DNA of 64,000 bases, taken from Calothrix sp. NIES-2100. GTDB taxonomy: Bacteria; Cyanobacteriota; Cyanobacteriia; Cyanobacteriales; Nostocaceae. Where the stretch lies: positions 1,248,238-1,312,237 of the forward strand of contig NZ_AP018178.1 in NCBI RefSeq assembly GCF_002368195.1, written 5' to 3'. The notes under the pieces were generated by a model, which was given only the letters and a program-made list of their open reading frames with translations, was not told the DNA's origin and did not search any database. The position numbers and the translations under genes were made by a program. Positions 35,607-45,853 of this stretch are shown here, piece by piece. How positions within the stretch are numbered: the stretch's first letter is position 1; each line of letters begins with the position of its first letter.

Positions 35607-38309
35607 CTAAAGCAGCGTATTGATGATTGGAGATGCAACGCCATTTTGAGAATCTACGATCGCCGTAGTCGAGTTTTGCTGATGTGTTTCTTCTTTCACT
35701 ACGCCCCGTGCCCTAATTAACTTAATCGCACGGGTGACACTTTCTGGTAAAATCACGACCAGGCTGTTCTCTGGAGCCATATCCAAGCCTTTGTTAATTG
35801 CTTGGGTTTCGTCCAAAATTGCTTCAAAACGAGCATTGGGTTTAACTTGGGTAATGCCTCTAGTAATCAACTCTGCGGCTGATCCCCGAAGACGACCCCT
35901 AGTATCATCGTCTTCTTTGATGATGATGTAATCAAAAATATCTGCTGCTAATTTGCCCAACGTGACAAAATCTTCGTCACGGCGATCGCCAGGGCCGCCA
36001 ACTACGCCAATCCGCTGTCCTGAAGTCCAGTTGCGGACGAAAGCACCCACAGCTTCATAACTAGCTGGGTTATGAGCATAGTCTACCAAAGCATGGTGGT
36101 TGCCTAAATTAAATAAATTCATCCGTCCTGGGGTTTGACTCACAGAAGCGCGGAAGGTCTTTAATCCTGAGCGAATCTGCTCTATTGTGACGTTTTGCAC
36201 AAAAGCTGCCAAACTTGCTGCTAATGCGTTAGCAATCATAAATGGCGCACGTCCGCCCATTGTCAAGGGAATAGCTTCCGCCCGTTCAATGCGGTGTGTC
36301 CAATCGCCTTTGACAATTGAGAGATAGCCATTTTCATAAACTGCTGCGACTCCGCCCTTTTGAATGTGCTTGCGCACCAGTTCTGAGTCGGCGTTCATGG
36401 TGAAGTAAGCAATATTAGCTTTTGTTTTCTCTGCCATTGCTGCAACCCGGTGATCGTCAGCGTTGAGTACGGCATAGCCATCAGGGAATACGGCTTCTGC
36501 TACTACACTTTTAAGGTTAGCTAATTGGTCTATTGTATCTATATCGCCTATTCCTAAATGATCGGCGGCAACATTCAAAACCACGCCCACATTGGCAGCT
36601 TCAAAACCCAATCCTGAACGAAGAATACCACCACGAGCGCTTTCTAATACTGCGACTTCTACGGTGGGGTCTTGCAAGATTAAATGGGCACTTTGCGGCC
36701 CCGTATTATCTCCCGCTTCTACTAAGTAATCACCGATGTAAGTTCCGTCTGTGGTTGTATAACCTACTACTTTGCCTGTCTGCTTGTATATGTGTGCCAG
36801 CAATCGGGTGGTAGTGGTTTTACCATTTGTACCGGTGACACTGAGAATGGGAATACGGCTGGATTGCTCATTGGGGAATAGCATATCCATGACTGCGCCA
36901 GCAACGTTGCGGGGAATGCCTTGAGAGGGTGCAACGTGCATTCTAAAGCCAGGGGCGGCGTTAACTTCAACAATTACGCCATCTACTTCCCTTAAAGGAC
37001 GGCTAATATCCGTGGTAACAATATCCAATCCGGCAATATCCAAGCCAATAATCTTGACTACCCGTTGTGCTAGCCATACGGTTTCAGGGTGGATTTCATC
37101 GGTACGGTCGAGGGCACTACCTCCTGTACTTAAGTTAGCCGTAGCGCGGAGATAACAAACTGTACCTTTGGGAAGAACGCTATTTAGGGTATAGCCTTGC
37201 CTTTCTAGTAGCTGGTAGCTAGTCCGGTCGAGTTCAATTTTGGTGAGGACATTATCATGTCCTTCACCGCGATTTGGGTCTTGGTTTGTTTCCTCAATTA
37301 GTTCCGCAATACTAGATCTGCCATTACCAACCACATGGGCTGGTACGCGTTCTGCTACTGCTACGACTTTGCCATCTACCACCAATACCCGATGATCTCG
37401 CCCTACGTAATACCTTTCAACAATAATTGACCGGGAAACTTGTCTGGCTGCTTCATAAGCTGCCTCGGCTTCTTCCCAAGTTCTAATATCAATGGTGATC
37501 CCGCGTCCGTGATTGCCATCTAAGGGCTTGATGACTATGGGATAACCACCAACATATTCTATAGCTTCTTCCAAATCGTCCAAGAAACTGATAACTGTAC
37601 CTTTAGGCACTGGTACACCAGATGCAGCGAGGATACGTTTGGTGGCTTCTTTGTCGCAAGCTAGTTCTACACCCAAAATGCCGGTGTTGTCGGTCATGGT
37701 TGCTTGCATCCGCTTTTGATTCACACCATAACCTAGCTGAATCAAAAAGCGTGCCCCTAGAGCCATCCAGGGTATTCCGCGTTTTTCTGCTTCTTTGACG
37801 ATCGCTTCTGTCGAGGGGCCCAAAGATGAATCTCGCCAGAAGTCTTTTAAGTCTTGGATGTCTTGCTCTAGCTCTGCTTTGGGATAACGACCGCGATCGA
37901 CAATACTTTGGCACAACCGTACCGCTGCTCGTCCGGCGTAGCGTCCGGCTTCCTCATTTAGGTACTCTAGTACTACCTGGTAAATGCCAGGTGTAGCTGT
38001 TTCGCGGGTGCGACCAAAGCCTACATGCATTCCAGCTAGTTCTTGCAACTCTAAAGCTACGTGTTCAACGATATGGCCCATCATTGTGCCTTCGCGCACA
38101 CGCATTAAAAAACCACCCCGACAGCCCGGTGAGCAATAGTGGCCCTCCAGACTTGGCAGCGCCTCAACTAATCCTTCGTAAAAACCAGGGATTTCATTCG
38201 AGGGCTTCTCGGCAAGGTTTTCTAAATCGAGGCGCATGACGATCAGCTTGTGGCGTCGAATGCTCCAGTAGTTTGGGCCGCGTAATGTCTGGATCTTGAG
38301 GATTCTCAT
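35607..38309 (-). CDS. cphA: Cyanophycin synthetase
   Basis: 900 residues from the ATG at 38309 (MRILKIQTLRGPNYWSIRRH); an extension to 38339 is rejected because CphA proteins begin at this MRILK. The N-terminal part leads into an ATP-grasp domain (GYPIVIKPLDGNHGRGITID) that adds aspartate. The C-terminal Mur-ligase-like domain, with P-loop VTGTNGKTTTTRLL near residue 490, adds arginine. The enzyme makes multi-L-arginyl-poly-L-aspartate, the nitrogen reserve of cyanobacteria, stored in polar plugs of heterocysts. It is the downstream gene of a cphB-cphA pair. Confidence 0.98.
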   Translation of the reverse strand: MRILKIQTLRGPNYWSIRRHKLIVMRLDLENLAEKPSNEIPGFYEGLVEALPSLEGHYCSPGCRGGFLMRVREGTMMGHIVEHVALELQELAGMHVGFGRTRETATPGIYQVVLEYLNEEAGRYAGRAAVRLCQSIVDRGRYPKAELEQDIQDLKDFWRDSSLGPSTEAIVKEAEKRGIPWMALGARFLIQLGYGVNQKRMQATMTDNTGILGVELACDKEATKRILAASGVPVPKGTVISFLDDLEEAIEYVGGYPIVIKPLDGNHGRGITIDIRTWEEAEAAYEAARQVSRSIIVERYYVGRDHRVLVVDGKVVAVAERVPAHVVGNGRSSIAELIEETNQDPNRGEGHDNVLTKIELDRTSYQLLERQGYTLNSVLPKGTVCYLRATANLSTGGSALDRTDEIHPETVWLAQRVVKIIGLDIAGLDIVTTDISRPLREVDGVIVEVNAAPGFRMHVAPSQGIPRNVAGAVMDMLFPNEQSSRIPILSVTGTNGKTTTTRLLAHIYKQTGKVVGYTTTDGTYIGDYLVEAGDNTGPQSAHLILQDPTVEVAVLESARGGILRSGLGFEAANVGVVLNVAADHLGIGDIDTIDQLANLKSVVAEAVFPDGYAVLNADDHRVAAMAEKTKANIAYFTMNADSELVRKHIQKGGVAAVYENGYLSIVKGDWTHRIERAEAIPLTMGGRAPFMIANALAASLAAFVQNVTIEQIRSGLKTFRASVSQTPGRMNLFNLGNHHALVDYAHNPASYEAVGAFVRNWTSGQRIGVVGGPGDRRDEDFVTLGKLAADIFDYIIIKEDDDTRGRLRGSAAELITRGITQVKPNARFEAILDETQAINKGLDMAPENSLVVILPESVTRAIKLIRARGVVKEETHQQNSTTAIVDSQNGVASPIINTLL

Positions 38310-38481
38310 GGGAATAGGTAGATGGAGATTCGGAACCAAAATTCTAGTTTCTTACTGAAATTGACCGCTAAACTGTTTATCATGAACAGTTTTTTCTTTT
38401 TAAATGCTGTTTCTGTTGATTTTTCTACAGTAAGAAATAAACAAGCGATCAACTCAGTGTAACCTCAGATACACTATTCCG

Positions 38482-39345
38482 TCAGCTGGAGATCCGATGT
38501 ACAGCAGGCAGTACAGTGCGCTGGTACAGGTGGAAGCGATCGCCATAGCTGAGGATATGTAGACGTAAATTATGTACAGTCAAGGGTTCATTAGCTCCTA
38601 CATGAGGTTCATTTGTGTGGGTTAACTCCGTAGGATCAACAATAGTGACACTACCTTTACCCATAACTTGTAGCCAACCATCGCGCTCGAACACAGCACA
38701 AGTATCTTCGTCAATACCGATACCTAGGCGATCGGGGTGAGCGGCGATCGCGCTAATTAATCGCCCCATGCGATTACGGTTGTGAAAATGTTGGTCTACA
38801 ATCACTTCGGGAATAAATCCTAAACCTGTTGCCATATCAACCAGAGAGCGGTTGGGCGTTTCCCCACTACCACCACCAGCAATCATATGATGCCCCATTA
38901 CCGCTGCTCCTGCACTCGTGCCAGCTAAGGTAAGTTGCCCTGCCCTAACTCGCTGTCGGACAATGTCCATCACTGGCGTATCTGCCAATACGCCACAAAG
39001 ACGCAATTGATCCCCTCCTGTCAAAAAGACTCCGCTACAGGCTTCCAGGGCTGCTTTAATTTGAGAGGCTTCGCACTGTTCCCGCTCGCGAATATCTAAA
39101 ATTTCAACCTTCTCAGCACCCATTTCTTCAAAAATCCGAATATACCGACCGCCAATAATGGCTGGTTCACGAGAGGCAGATGGAATAATTGTAATATAGG
39201 CCTTGCTAGCACCAGCACGGCCAAAAAAAGTTCTTAGGATATCACGTCCATGAACTTTGTCTTCTGCTCCTCCGATAACCAGAACGGCGGTTTTAGTTGC
39301 TTGGGGTGTCCTCATTTCCAGCGATTTAGCTTTTAATTGCGGCAT
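38482..39345 (-). CDS. cphB: Cyanophycinase
   Basis: 287 residues from the ATG at 39345 (MPQLKAKSLEMRTPQATKTA), supported by CAGGAGAAACACA directly upstream. The catalytic serine is in LAGTSAGAAVMG. It is a serine-type exopeptidase releasing beta-Asp-Arg dipeptides from cyanophycin. It lies upstream of cphA on the same strand (172-bp gap), so synthesis and breakdown are probably co-transcribed and balanced. Confidence 0.97.
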   Translation of the reverse strand: MPQLKAKSLEMRTPQATKTAVLVIGGAEDKVHGRDILRTFFGRAGASKAYITIIPSASREPAIIGGRYIRIFEEMGAEKVEILDIREREQCEASQIKAALEACSGVFLTGGDQLRLCGVLADTPVMDIVRQRVRAGQLTLAGTSAGAAVMGHHMIAGGGSGETPNRSLVDMATGLGFIPEVIVDQHFHNRNRMGRLISAIAAHPDRLGIGIDEDTCAVFERDGWLQVMGKGSVTIVDPTELTHTNEPHVGANEPLTVHNLRLHILSYGDRFHLYQRTVLPAVHRISS

Positions 39346-39891
39346 TGTGTTTCTCCTGTCAACAACTTCAGGTGAATATAACAAGGTTCAGTAGCCTGAG
39401 TATTTTCGCGCTTTGCTTGTTTGGGAGGACACTTTTTTGCAGTTGGGATTGGCGTTAATCGTCGTTGCGACTGTTTGCTCGCTCCACAAGAAGCCTCAGT
39501 CTTGATATGTCCATTGTCCTCAAAGCCAGCGCCTTGTTTGTTCACCTGTCCACTTTTGCCAGCTTGGCAAAATAGTGCGAGTAGGGCTAAGTGGGGGCTA
39601 GGCTGCGCCCTGGATTGGGGCGAGTAGGTTTTGACAAGCTGTGTTCTGAGGCTGGCTTGATGCATCCTGAAAGTTGCTAACTGAGTTAAGAATATTAATT
39701 TAAATGTAGTTTTGACAATATTTAAACATAAATTAAGTAATTAGAAAAACTTTTGATCCCACGAAAGAGCCAAGTTTTCTGGTACTTTTAGTTACTATTG
39801 ACAAACTTTATCTGTAGCCCTACCAGTCATTAGCTTCTTGTTTTTCCCCGACATTCAAATTTAAGATTAGTGTTCTTGAATACGAATAACT
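39346..39891. other. Intergenic region upstream of cphB and trmD
   Basis: No gene was supported. A 110-residue minus-strand frame across 39333-39665 has no family resemblance and low-complexity content. The region holds the promoters of both divergent genes. A GTA-N8-TAC sequence (39782-39795) matches the core of an NtcA site, but this short pattern is expected by chance several times in this window, and no aligned -10 box was found. Confidence 0.4.
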
Positions 39892-40635
39892 GTGCGCTTT
39901 GATATAGTTACGCTTTTTCCTGACTGTTTTACCTCTGTTTTGGGTTCTGGATTGCTGGCTAAAGCCTTAGCCAAACAGATTGCTCAAGTCAATCTGGTTA
40001 ATCCTAGAGACTTTACCAACGATAAGCACCGGAAAGTAGATGATGAACCCTATGGCGGCGGTGTGGGGATGCTGATGAAGCCTGAACCCATTTTTGCCGC
40101 TGTGGAGTCGCTGCCGATTCTACCGCAAAGAGAGGTGATTTTGATGAGTCCACAAGGACAAACTATCAATCAACCGCTTTTACGCGAGCTGGCATCAAAT
40201 TATAACCAATTAGTGGTCATTTGTGGCCATTACGAAGGAGTAGATGAGCGGGTACTGCATTTAGTCACCCGTGAAGTGTCTTTAGGAGATTTTATTCTCA
40301 CAGGCGGTGAAATACCCGCAATGGCTTTGCTCAATGGTGTGGTAAGACTGTTACCTGGCACTGTAGCGAAAGTGGAATCATTGACAGCAGAGAGTTTTGA
40401 AGAAGGGTTGTTGGATTATCCCCAATACACTCGTCCCGCAAATTTTCGTGGCTGGAAAGTACCAGATGTCTTGCTATCTGGAAATCACGCCGCCATTTCC
40501 CAGTGGCGTTACGAACAACAAATCAAAAGAACAGGCGATCGCCGTCCCGATTTACTGGAAAAATGGAAACGGGAAAAGGGAGACAAGGAAGACAAGGAAG
40601 ACAAGGGGGACAAGGGGGACAAGGGGAAGAATTAG
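39892..40635 (+). CDS. trmD: tRNA (guanine-N1)-methyltransferase
   Basis: 247 residues starting at GTG (MRFDIVTLFPDCFTSVLGSG). The SPOUT-type knot motifs are seen: YGGGVGM, VICGHYEGVDERV and LGDFILTGGE. It methylates G37 of tRNAs with a G36. After about residue 228 the family ends, but this protein continues with a charged tail, KWKREKGDKEDKEDKGDKGD, encoded by short tandem repeats. The tail is presumably an accretion of repeat DNA at the 3' end. Confidence 0.96.
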   Translation: MRFDIVTLFPDCFTSVLGSGLLAKALAKQIAQVNLVNPRDFTNDKHRKVDDEPYGGGVGMLMKPEPIFAAVESLPILPQREVILMSPQGQTINQPLLRELASNYNQLVVICGHYEGVDERVLHLVTREVSLGDFILTGGEIPAMALLNGVVRLLPGTVAKVESLTAESFEEGLLDYPQYTRPANFRGWKVPDVLLSGNHAAISQWRYEQQIKRTGDRRPDLLEKWKREKGDKEDKEDKGDKGDKGKN

Positions 40636-40636
40636 C

Positions 40637-40704
40637 CAATGCCCCATGCCCAATGCCCAATGCCCCATAACAACTGACAACTGACCATTGACTATTGACA
40701 AATG
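40637..40704. repeat. Heptamer repeats between trmD and ispF
   Basis: Series of 7-bp units (variants of CCAATGC / CCCATGC, then ACAACTG / CTATTGA) covering most of the gap. They are part of the same repeat class that ends inside the trmD coding tail. Confidence 0.75.
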
Positions 40705-41196
40705 ACTAATATTCGTATAGGTAACGGCTACGATATTCACCGACTGGTGAGCGATCGCGCTTTAATTTTAGGCGGAGTGAACATTCCCCATGAACTGGGT
40801 TTGCTGGGGCACAGTGATGCTGATGTCCTAACCCATGCGATTATGGATGCCATGCTGGGGGCATTATCTTTAGGGGATATTGGGCATTATTTTCCCCCTA
40901 CAGATCCCCAATGGGCGGGAGCAGACAGTTTGGTGTTATTAAATCAAGTACATCAGCTGATTTGCACTCAAGGTTGGCAAATCGGCAATATTGATTCTGT
41001 GGTAGTAGCAGAACGACCAAAATTGAAACTTCATATTGAGAAAATGCGGGACAAGCTAGCGGCTGTTTTACAATTACAACCCAATCAAATTGGTATTAAA
41101 GCTACTACCAACGAAAAATTAGGCCCTGTGGGACGGGAAGAAGGTATATGTGCTTATGCTGTTGTCTTACTCGTAGCTGCTGATTCATTTAAATAG
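40702..41196 (+). CDS. ispF: 2-C-methyl-D-erythritol 2,4-cyclodiphosphate synthase
   Basis: 164 residues. Zinc-ligand residues in GYDIHRL and [11 protein letters not shown] are present, and [17 protein letters not shown] is conserved. It catalyses the fifth step of the non-mevalonate isoprenoid pathway, which feeds carotenoids, phytol and quinones. It is co-directional with trmD. Confidence 0.97.
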   Translation: MTNIRIGNGYDIHRLVSDRALILGGVNIPHELGLLGHSDADVLTHAIMDAMLGALSLGDIGHYFPPTDPQWAGADSLVLLNQVHQLICTQGWQIGNIDSVVVAERPKLKLHIEKMRDKLAAVLQLQPNQIGIKATTNEKLGPVGREEGICAYAVVLLVAADSFK

Positions 41197-41262
41197 TATT
41201 TCACTAATACCAAAAAATTCCTGGCTTGGCTCAAGTCCCAGTCCAGATGAACTTTACTTTTG

Positions 41263-43056
41263 ATGATTAAAATTATGAAATTTCCTAGTATATGGGCTAG
41301 AGTTAAACGGTTGTGGTTACTCATAATTATCTGTATAGCAACAGTACTGACAGTTGCTGCTTGTAATCCATCCAATTTTAAAACAACAGCTGCTCAAGTT
41401 CCCCAGTTAGTAACTAGTATTCTCAGCGATCCTAAAACCTTTAACTTAGCTCTCAGCCAAGAATCACCAAATATTTTTGGTTTAACTTACGCAGGATTAG
41501 TTACCCAAGATTTAATTACTGGTAAAGTTGAACCAGATTTAGCGGAATCATGGCAAATTTCTGAAGATAAATTGCGATTTACTTTTACTTTACGTGAAGG
41601 ATTAAAATGGTCTGATGGGCAACCACTCACGGCTGAAGATGTCGTATTTACTTATAACGATATCTACTTTAATGAAGCGATTCCTACTGATGTTAAAGAT
41701 GCATTCAGAATCGGTCTCAGTCGGAAGCTACCTATAGTCAAAAAACTCGATGAACGTCGGGTTGAATTTATTCTCCCGGAACCTTTTAGACCTTTCTTAT
41801 TAAATACGGGCACTTCTATTTTACCTGCCCATGCACTAAAAGCATCTGTAAAACAGAAAGATTCAGAAGGAAAGCCGACTTTCTTGAGCAAGTGGGGTGT
41901 AGATACTCCTCCGGAGCAAATTATTGTCAACGGCCCATATAAACTTGAGCGTTATGACACAAGTCAACGTGTAGTGTTTCGGCGTAACCCTTACTACTGG
42001 CGTAAAGACACCCAAGGTAAAGCTCAGCCTTATATTGAACGTATAGTTTGGCAAATCGTCGAAAATACGGATACTTCTTTGCTGCAATTTCGGTCTACTG
42101 GATTAGATACTGTAGCAGTAACACCTGAATATTTTTCTTTGCTAAAAGTACAAGAAAAGCAGGGTAATTTCAAAATTTACGGGAATCAACCTGGCACTGG
42201 TACAACATTTGTTTTCTTTAATTTAAATAAAGGTAAAAGAAACGGAAAACCTCTAGTAGATCCCATTAAATCACGCTGGTTCAATACAGTTGAATTTAGG
42301 CAGGCAGTAGCTCATGCTATTGATCGCCAAACGATGATTAATAACACTTATCGCGGCTTAGGTAAACCACAAAACTCACCAGTTACAGTACAAAGTCCTT
42401 ATTACCTTTCGTCAAAAGCTGCGCTAAAAGTATATGATTATAATCCTGAAAAAGCAAAGCAATTGCTGATTAAGGCTGGATTTAAATATAACCCACAAAG
42501 TCAGTTATTAGATGCTGAAGGAAATCGCGTTCGCTTTAATTTGCTCACTAACTCTGGGAATAAAATCCGCGAAGCAATAGGAGCGCAGATTAAACAAGAC
42601 TTGCAGAAAATAGGTATGCAAGTCGATTTCACTCCATTGGCATGGAATACTTATACAGATAAGCTATCTAATAGCCTAGATTGGGAAGCTTCTATTTTAG
42701 GTTTGACAGGTGGTTTAGAACCAAACGATGGAGCTAATGTCTGGTCACCTGATGGCGGATTACATATGTTTAATCAGAAACCACAACCTGGACAAAAGCA
42801 GATTGAGGGTAGAGAAGTAGCTGATTGGGAAGCAGAAATTGGTAAGCTATATATTCAAGCCACACAAGAATTTGATGAAGCAAAAGTAAAAGAAATTTAT
42901 GGGGAAACTCAGCGGATTTCTCAAGAAAATTTACCCTTTATTTACCTAGTTAATCAGCTGTCAATGTCAGCAATACGTAATCGCTTTGCAGGTATTAATT
43001 ATTCAGCGATAGGTGGTGCTTTCTGGAATATTCATGAAATCAAAATAACAGATTAG
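41263..43056 (+). CDS. ABC transporter peptide-type solute-binding lipoprotein
   Basis: About 597 residues. The N-terminal hydrophobic stretch ends in LTVAAC, a lipobox whose cysteine would be lipidated after signal peptidase II cleavage. It belongs to family 5 (DppA/OppA-type) with DLAESWQISEDKLRFTFTLR and LKWSDGQPLTAEDVVFTYN. It likely binds oligopeptides, or occasionally other ligands, at the outer face of the inner membrane. The ORF opens at TTG 41260, with ATGs at 41263 and 41275; I see no clear ribosome site to decide. No permease or ATPase is adjacent. Confidence 0.93.
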   Translation: MIKIMKFPSIWARVKRLWLLIIICIATVLTVAACNPSNFKTTAAQVPQLVTSILSDPKTFNLALSQESPNIFGLTYAGLVTQDLITGKVEPDLAESWQISEDKLRFTFTLREGLKWSDGQPLTAEDVVFTYNDIYFNEAIPTDVKDAFRIGLSRKLPIVKKLDERRVEFILPEPFRPFLLNTGTSILPAHALKASVKQKDSEGKPTFLSKWGVDTPPEQIIVNGPYKLERYDTSQRVVFRRNPYYWRKDTQGKAQPYIERIVWQIVENTDTSLLQFRSTGLDTVAVTPEYFSLLKVQEKQGNFKIYGNQPGTGTTFVFFNLNKGKRNGKPLVDPIKSRWFNTVEFRQAVAHAIDRQTMINNTYRGLGKPQNSPVTVQSPYYLSSKAALKVYDYNPEKAKQLLIKAGFKYNPQSQLLDAEGNRVRFNLLTNSGNKIREAIGAQIKQDLQKIGMQVDFTPLAWNTYTDKLSNSLDWEASILGLTGGLEPNDGANVWSPDGGLHMFNQKPQPGQKQIEGREVADWEAEIGKLYIQATQEFDEAKVKEIYGETQRISQENLPFIYLVNQLSMSAIRNRFAGINYSAIGGAFWNIHEIKITD

Positions 43057-43152
43057 TCAACTGAAGGATGAAGGATAAAACTACTTTTATATTTCATACT
43101 TTTTTGGTCAATGGTTATTAGTAACTGACAAATCACAAAGGACAAATGACTC

Positions 43153-43932
43153 ATGACCAATGAAAAAGCTTTGCGATCGCTTTTAGAAGCGGTTGCAGAT
43201 GGTAACGTTACCCCAAATCAGGCATTAGACTCCCTCAAAGACTTAACTTATGAAACAGTGGGTGATTTTGCCAAAATTGACCACCATCGGGCGCTGAGAA
43301 CTGGTTTCCCAGAGGTAATTTGGGGTCTAGGTAAAACTCCCGATCAAATTGTGCAAATTATGGAGGTGATGCGTCAGCGCAATCCGGTAGTAATGGCAAC
43401 CCGGATTGAACCTGGAATCTACACCAAATTACAATCTAGGGTGAGAGGTTTACGATACTATGAGTTGGCAAAAATTTGTGCCATTACTCCCACGGAAATT
43501 GAACCCCAGTTTGATGGTGTGATGGGGATTCTGTCGGCAGGAACGGCTGATTTACCTGTAGCTGAAGAAGCAGCAGTGACAGCAGAACTTTCTGGTTTTC
43601 GCGTACTACGCCTTTGGGATGTCGGTGTTGCTGGTATTCACCGCTTGTTGAGTAATCGCCACTTAATTGAGTCAGCATCAGTTTTGATAGTCGTAGCGGG
43701 GATGGAAGGTGCATTACCCAGCGTTGTTGCAGGGTTGGCGGATTGTCCTGTGATTGCTGTACCCACCAGCATCGGTTATGGTGCGAGTTTTGGTGGTTTA
43801 GCACCCCTATTGACAATGCTCAACTCTTGTGCGCCGGGAATAGGTGTAGTCAATATTGATAATGGCTTTGGTGCAGCAGTCTTAGCAGGGCAAATTTTGC
43901 GGACAGCCGATAAGTTAACAAAAAGTCAATAG
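43153..43932 (+). CDS. larB: LarB, nickel-pincer cofactor biosynthesis carboxylase
   Basis: 259 residues. The C-terminal domain resembles PurE (VVAGMEGALPSVVAGLADCP and IAVPTSIGYGASFGGLAPLL). LarB carboxylates and hydrolyses nicotinic acid adenine dinucleotide to make the P2CMN precursor of the nickel-pincer cofactor of lactate racemase. The start with RALRTGFPEVIWGLGKTPDQ is typical. larC and larE are not nearby, so they are either encoded elsewhere or absent. Confidence 0.93.
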   Translation: MTNEKALRSLLEAVADGNVTPNQALDSLKDLTYETVGDFAKIDHHRALRTGFPEVIWGLGKTPDQIVQIMEVMRQRNPVVMATRIEPGIYTKLQSRVRGLRYYELAKICAITPTEIEPQFDGVMGILSAGTADLPVAEEAAVTAELSGFRVLRLWDVGVAGIHRLLSNRHLIESASVLIVVAGMEGALPSVVAGLADCPVIAVPTSIGYGASFGGLAPLLTMLNSCAPGIGVVNIDNGFGAAVLAGQILRTADKLTKSQ

Positions 43933-44139
43933 TCAATGGGCATTGGGCATTGGGCATTGGGGAGGTAGTGCGTTGCGCGGGTTTCCCGCGTTGTAGCAAC
44001 TGCCGTCATTGGGCATTTGTCAGTTGTCTCCCCTGCTTCCTCATCCCCCTCATCCCCCTCATCCTCCTCATCTCCTCCCAATGCTGGACATCACCTGCAA
44101 GTAGAGGTTATGACATAACAATCCTTCAGGTTACTAAGT

Positions 44140-44343
44140 ATGCACTACTTCAGCGATGTGCTATCTGAGTTATTTTGGCATTCGCCTGTAACTTCAGTGT
44201 TAGCTCAACATATTAACGATCCTAATGTTTTGGGACAAATGCAGAACAGTTGGCAGCACTTTGTCAAGACAGGCCAAATTTGGGCACTGTTGATTGGTTT
44301 GGTCATTGGCTATATGATTCGGAATCTAACTAGTTACGGTTAA
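44140..44343 (+). CDS. Small membrane protein, 67 aa, conserved-looking
   Basis: I do not recognise it. Residues 48-62 (WALLIGLVIGYMIRN) form a membrane helix near the C-terminus; the N-terminus is soluble and helical. It starts at an ATG 76 bp upstream of argH in the same direction, and the gap is short. It may be co-transcribed with argH. A simple small-protein composition supports it being real. Confidence 0.5.
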   Translation: MHYFSDVLSELFWHSPVTSVLAQHINDPNVLGQMQNSWQHFVKTGQIWALLIGLVIGYMIRNLTSYG

Positions 44344-44418
44344 AGTAATTTAAAATTTAAGATTTTGGGTTTATTTAACATCCAAAATCTTAAATTGATT
44401 GCCCCACTTTTAACGTTT

Positions 44419-45810
44419 ATGACCGAACAAAAAACTTGGAGCCAGCGGTTTGAATCGGCGTTGCATCCAGCGATCGCTCTTTTTAATGCAAGTATAAATT
44501 TCGACATTGAATTAATCGAATATGACCTGACTGGTTCCCAAGCCCATGCGAAAATGCTGGCTCATACTGGTATCATTTCCTCAGAAGAAGGAGAACAACT
44601 AGTTGCTGGGTTAGAACAAATTCGCCAGGAATATCGCCAAGGAAAATTTCAGCCTGGTATTGATGCGGAAGATGTTCACTTTGCCGTGGAACGGCGATTG
44701 ACAGAAATTGTGGGTGATGTGGGTAAAAAGCTGCATACTGCGCGATCGCGTAACGATCAAGTTGGCACTGATACTAGACTTTATCTGCGCGACCAAATTC
44801 AACAAATTAAAAGTCAATTACGCGATTTTCAAACTGTTTTACTAGAGATAGCCGAAAAAAACGTTGAAACTCTCATTCCTGGCTATACTCACCTGCAACG
44901 CGCCCAACCACTAAGTTTAGCTCACCATCTCTTGGCTTACTTTAATATGGCGCAACGAGACTGGGAACGTCTAGGAGATGTTTATCGCCGAGTTAATATC
45001 TCTCCTTTGGGTTGTGGTGCTTTGGCTGGGACGACTTTTCCGATTGATCGGCATTATACAGCCGAACTCTTGAATTTTGACAACATTTATGCTAATAGCC
45101 TTGATGGAGTGAGCGATCGCGATTTTGCGATCGAATTTCTCTGTGCTGCCAGTCTAATTATGGTTCACCTCAGCCGCCTTAGTGAAGAGGTGATTCTTTG
45201 GGCATCTGAGGAATTTCGCTTTGTTACCCTCAAAGATACCTGTGCTACAGGTTCCAGCATCATGCCCCAAAAGAAAAACCCTGATGTTCCAGAACTGGTA
45301 CGAGGAAAAACAGGGCGTGTATTTGGGCATTTGCAAGGGATGCTGGTAATTATGAAGGGGCTACCTCTGGCATATAACAAAGATTTGCAAGAAGACAAAG
45401 AAGGTTTATTTGACAGCGTCAACACAGTCAAAGCCTGCTTGGAAGCAATGACAATTTTGCTGCGAGAAGGTTTAGAATTTCGTCCCCAACGCTTGGCACA
45501 AGCAGTCGCAGAAGACTTTTCTAACGCCACAGATGTAGCAGATTATTTAGCTACAAAAGGTGTCCCCTTCCGAGAAGCCTATAACCTCGTGGGTAAAGTG
45601 GTAAAAACCAGTATTGCCGCAGGTAAACTCCTCAAAGATTTGACATTAGAAGAGTGGCAACAAATTCATCCAGCATTTGCAGCTGATATTTATGAAGCCA
45701 TCTCCCCCCGTCAAGTCGTAGCAGCCCGTAATAGTTATGGTGGTACTGGCTTTGCCCAAGTACGCAACGCAATTCTTACCGCCCGCACTCAACTAGGGTC
45801 TAGGGAATAG
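44419..45810 (+). CDS. argH: Argininosuccinate lyase
   Basis: 463 residues from the ATG at 44419 ([20 protein letters not shown]). The ORF extends 18 codons further upstream but lacks family similarity there. The signature [12 protein letters not shown] with the catalytic Ser loop is intact. It splits argininosuccinate into arginine and fumarate, the final step of arginine synthesis, which also feeds cyanophycin. Confidence 0.97.
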   Translation: MTEQKTWSQRFESALHPAIALFNASINFDIELIEYDLTGSQAHAKMLAHTGIISSEEGEQLVAGLEQIRQEYRQGKFQPGIDAEDVHFAVERRLTEIVGDVGKKLHTARSRNDQVGTDTRLYLRDQIQQIKSQLRDFQTVLLEIAEKNVETLIPGYTHLQRAQPLSLAHHLLAYFNMAQRDWERLGDVYRRVNISPLGCGALAGTTFPIDRHYTAELLNFDNIYANSLDGVSDRDFAIEFLCAASLIMVHLSRLSEEVILWASEEFRFVTLKDTCATGSSIMPQKKNPDVPELVRGKTGRVFGHLQGMLVIMKGLPLAYNKDLQEDKEGLFDSVNTVKACLEAMTILLREGLEFRPQRLAQAVAEDFSNATDVADYLATKGVPFREAYNLVGKVVKTSIAAGKLLKDLTLEEWQQIHPAFAADIYEAISPRQVVAARNSYGGTGFAQVRNAILTARTQLGSRE

Positions 45811-45853
45811 GGCGCAGGGGCGACTAGGGAAGGGGGACAAGGGCGACAAGGGG

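Noticed and set aside
39333..39665. 110-codon minus-strand frame overlapping the cphB start region
   Set aside because: Low-complexity composition, no ribosome site, no family resemblance, and it overlaps the accepted cphB start and promoter.
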